DNA of 6,170 nucleotides from Verrucomicrobiales bacterium (lineage in GTDB: Bacteria; Verrucomicrobiota; Verrucomicrobiia; Verrucomicrobiales; DEV007): contig SLGN01000183.1 in the NCBI GenBank assembly GCA_007123695.1, positions 1 through 6,170 of the forward strand, written 5' to 3'. Shown piece after piece: positions 3,583-6,170 of the stretch. Made by a program: the position numbers and the translations under genes. The notes under the pieces were generated by a model. That model saw only the letters and a list, made by a program, of their open reading frames with translations. It ran no database searches and was not told where the DNA came from. Each line of letters starts with the position of its first letter. Position 1 is the first letter of the stretch.

Positions 3583-6170
3583 ATGGCGCAGGAAATTTCC
3601 AAAGGTTACCAACCCGGCGAAGTCGAGGTTCAGTGGTACTCCCGCTGGACCGAGGCGGGCTGCTTTCGCGGCGACGAGCACGGCACCGGACCGGCTTACT
3701 CCATCGTCATCCCGCCGCCGAACGTCACGGGCATCCTCCATCTCGGCCACGTTCTCAACAACACGATCCAGGACATCCTCGCCCGCCGGGCGCGCATGGA
3801 GGGCAAGGACGTCCTCTGGCTCCCTGGCACCGACCATGCCGGCATCGCGACTCAGTCGAAGGTGGAGCAAAAGCTGCGCAAGGACGAAGGGAAGTCGCGC
3901 CGCGACCTCGGACGCGAGGCATTTCTCGGGAAGGTCTGGGAGTGGAAGGAAGAGCACGGCGGCATCATCATCCAGCAGCTCAAGCGCCTCGGCTGCTCCT
4001 GCGACTGGGAGCGCGAGCGCTTCACAATGGATGCGGAATACAGCAGCTGGGTCTCCAAGGTCTTCGTCGATCTCTTCGAGGAAGGCCTCGTCTACCGGGG
4101 CAAGCGAATGGTGAACTGGTGCCCCAAGTCCCTCACCGCTCTCAGCGACGAGGAGGTAGTGATGAAGCCGCAGAAGTCCAAGCTCTACACGATACGTTAT
4201 CGCGTGGTGGACGGCGATGCCGGAGACGGGTCCGACCGATGGGTCGAAATCGCCACGACGCGGCCCGAGACCTTGATGGGCGACACCGCCGTCGCGGTCC
4301 ATCCGAAGGATCCCCGCTACGCCGACCTCATCGGCAAGTCGGTCCTGCGCCCCTTCCCCGAGGCCGAGATCCCCGTCGTCGCGTCGGACCACATCGATCC
4401 CGAATTCGGCACCGGAGTCCTCAAGGTGACACCCGCGCACGACAAGGCCGACTTCGAAATCGGCCAGCAGCATGGCCTTCCCATCCTCGACGTCTTCCAT
4501 CCGGACGGCACCCTGAACGCCCTCGCGGGTCCGGAGTTCGATGGCATGGACCGCTTCGAGGCCCGCGTCAAGGCGGCCGAGAAGCTCGAGGCGATGGGGC
4601 AGCTCGTGAAGGTGGAGGACTACGAGAACAACGTGGGCTACAGCGAACGCGCCGACGTTCCCATCGAGCCGCGCATCTCGATGCAGTGGTTCCTGAAATA
4701 CCCGTGCGTGTCGGAGGCCGCCGAAGCCGTCGCCAGCGATCGCATCCATTTCCGCCCGGAACGCTGGAAGAAGACCTTCGCGCACTGGATGGAGGGCATC
4801 CAGGACTGGTGCATCAGCCGCCAGCTCTGGTGGGGGCATCAGATCCCCGTCTGGTATCGGAAGGAAAAGGCCGAAGAACTCCGCGCCCGGGAAAGCCTCG
4901 ACGCCGCCACCGCGGGCGAGGACCTCCACGTCGGCATCGAACCGCCCGCGGATGCCGAGAACTGGGTTCGCGACGAAGACGTCCTCGACACATGGTTCTC
5001 GAGCTGGCTTTGGCCCTTCGCCACGATGGTCGGCAGCGATGCGGAGCCGTCGGACACCCTGAGGAAGTTCTATCCCACGACCGACCTCGTCACCGGTCCC
5101 GACATCCTCTTCTTCTGGGTCGCTCGCATGATCATGGCCGGCTACCGCTGGCAGGGAGAGGCTCCGTTTCAAAACGTCTTCTTCACGAGCATCATCCGGG
5201 ACAAGAAGGGACGGAAGATGTCGAAGCAGCTCGGCAACTCGCCCGACCCGCTCGACCTGATGGCCGAATACGGGGCCGACGCCCTGCGCTTCGGGCTCAT
5301 GCGCATCGCGCCGACCGGAACCGACGTGAAGTTCGACGAAGAGCAAATCGTAGAGGGCCGCAACTTCGCCAACAAGATCTGGAACGCGGTGCGCTACCGG
5401 CAGATGCAGGATGCCCCGGTGGCGGGAGGCCCGCTGGACTTTTCCGCCCTTTCGATCTACTCGATCGACATCCTTGCCCGGCTCGACCAGCTTGCCGCGG
5501 ATCTCCAAGCCGCCTACGAGGACTACCGCTTCAACGAGATCGCGCAGCTCCTCTACGACTTCTGGTGGAGCCACTACTGCGACTGGTATCTGGAGTCCAT
5601 CAAGGGCGACTTCCTCGACGATGCCGATCCCGCCGCTCGCGCTTCCACCCTCGCGACGATGGACCTCGTCCTTCAGCGCTTCCTCCTCCTGCTCCATCCC
5701 TTCATGCCCCACCTCACCGAGGAACTTTGGGAAAAGATCGGCTACGGCGGTGCGGATGGGCCAGGCTTCCTCATGCTGACGCGCCTCCCGTGCGAGCCCG
5801 TTCTCGCGGGTGCGGACCCAGCGCTCGTGGCGAAGGCCCGCGAACGCGTCGCCGCCGTCTACGAAGCGGTAGGCCGCGCCCGCAACCTCAAGGCGGAATA
5901 CGGTCTCGGCGCAAATCGAAATGTCACCTACGTGGTCGATCCCGAGGGCGGCGATTTCCCCGAAGCGGAGGTTTTCCGGAGGCTCGCAGGCGCCGCCACG
6001 GTGGTCGTCGAACGGGAATACCTGCCCGGCAAGGGAGTGCCCGCCGCACCCACTGCGGTCGGCCGGATCTACCTGCCGCTCGAGGGCCTCGTCGATGTCG
6101 CGGCCGAAAAAGAACGGCTCGGAAAGGAACTTTCGAAGACCCGCGACGAGCTCAAGAAGGTCAACGCCAA
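3583..6170 (+). CDS. valS: Valine--tRNA ligase (ValS), 3' partial
   Basis: This class I aminoacyl-tRNA synthetase charges tRNA-Val with valine using ATP in the cytoplasm. The frame runs from ATG at 3583 through 862 full codons to the window edge without a stop. The N-terminus (GYQPGEVEVQWYSRW) aligns with the usual family start. The HIGH signature is HLGH at residues 53-56, preceded by PPPNVTG, and GTDHAGIATQ follows at 82-91. The CP1 editing domain, which removes mischarged threonine, spans about 200-350 and includes TTRPET (225-230) and GTGVLKVTPAHD. WWGHQIPVW (from 416), DVLDTWFSS (466-474) and TGPDILFFW return to the catalytic core. The KMSKS loop is KMSKQ at 545-549. The anticodon-binding domain starts near NFANKIWNAVR (594). 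From about 829 comes the start of the C-terminal coiled-coil arm (LVDVAAEKERLGKELSK). Family members are about 870-950 residues, so only the end is missing. No well-placed ribosome binding site is visible. Confidence 0.97.
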   Translation, partial: MAQEISKGYQPGEVEVQWYSRWTEAGCFRGDEHGTGPAYSIVIPPPNVTGILHLGHVLNNTIQDILARRARMEGKDVLWLPGTDHAGIATQSKVEQKLRKDEGKSRRDLGREAFLGKVWEWKEEHGGIIIQQLKRLGCSCDWERERFTMDAEYSSWVSKVFVDLFEEGLVYRGKRMVNWCPKSLTALSDEEVVMKPQKSKLYTIRYRVVDGDAGDGSDRWVEIATTRPETLMGDTAVAVHPKDPRYADLIGKSVLRPFPEAEIPVVASDHIDPEFGTGVLKVTPAHDKADFEIGQQHGLPILDVFHPDGTLNALAGPEFDGMDRFEARVKAAEKLEAMGQLVKVEDYENNVGYSERADVPIEPRISMQWFLKYPCVSEAAEAVASDRIHFRPERWKKTFAHWMEGIQDWCISRQLWWGHQIPVWYRKEKAEELRARESLDAATAGEDLHVGIEPPADAENWVRDEDVLDTWFSSWLWPFATMVGSDAEPSDTLRKFYPTTDLVTGPDILFFWVARMIMAGYRWQGEAPFQNVFFTSIIRDKKGRKMSKQLGNSPDPLDLMAEYGADALRFGLMRIAPTGTDVKFDEEQIVEGRNFANKIWNAVRYRQMQDAPVAGGPLDFSALSIYSIDILARLDQLAADLQAAYEDYRFNEIAQLLYDFWWSHYCDWYLESIKGDFLDDADPAARASTLATMDLVLQRFLLLLHPFMPHLTEELWEKIGYGGADGPGFLMLTRLPCEPVLAGADPALVAKARERVAAVYEAVGRARNLKAEYGLGANRNVTYVVDPEGGDFPEAEVFRRLAGAATVVVEREYLPGKGVPAAPTAVGRIYLPLEGLVDVAAEKERLGKELSKTRDELKKVNA

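Noticed and set aside
3406..5712. Open frame of 768 codons on the minus strand, opposite valS and the start of the amidase
   Set aside because: It is antisense to the clearly functional valS frame. Its length follows from strong G/C third-position bias, which removes stops from the mirrored frame. The product is a low-information Glu/Val/Arg/Gly-rich sequence with no recognisable domain.

Overview
The window is GC-rich, with coding regions strongly biased to G or C at third codon positions. It looks like ordinary chromosome from a Gram-negative environmental bacterium, most likely Verrucomicrobiota or a relative. This rests on a protein that combines autotransporter-associated beta-strand (PATR-type) repeats with a PEP-CTERM tail, on an exported Amidase_3 enzyme carrying an extra N-terminal domain, and on general codon style. 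The phylum is inferred; there is no rRNA or other decisive marker.

Layout from left to right. (1) Plus strand, up to 1475: the 3' part of a large exported, glycine/serine/threonine-rich beta-repeat protein ending in a VPEP sorting signal. Its 5' end lies outside the window. (2) Minus strand, 1518-2117: a HAD-superfamily phosphatase of the YihX-like type, convergent with gene 1 across a 42-base gap. (3) 2118-2413: a non-coding, relatively AT-rich stretch of about 296 bases with a candidate promoter for the HAD gene, an AT-rich inverted repeat and a 13-base palindrome. (4) Minus strand, 2414-3463: an exported N-acetylmuramoyl-L-alanine amidase. (5) 3464-3582: a 119-base divergent intergenic region with an imperfect palindrome and a GC-only hairpin that holds a GGAGG sequence. 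(6) Plus strand, 3583 to the window end: valine--tRNA ligase (valS), complete except for the tip of its C-terminal coiled coil.

The genes do not form an obvious pathway. Two concern the cell envelope (the PEP-CTERM protein and the amidase). The HAD phosphatase is probably a metabolic housekeeping enzyme, and valS is core translation. The HAD and amidase genes share a strand but are separated by about 300 bases, so they are probably not tightly co-transcribed. I see no mobile element, CRISPR array, tRNA, rRNA, defence system or toxin-antitoxin pair, and no convincing new biological system. The points most worth a second look are the non-coding elements between the genes and the repeat/sorting-signal architecture of the first protein.
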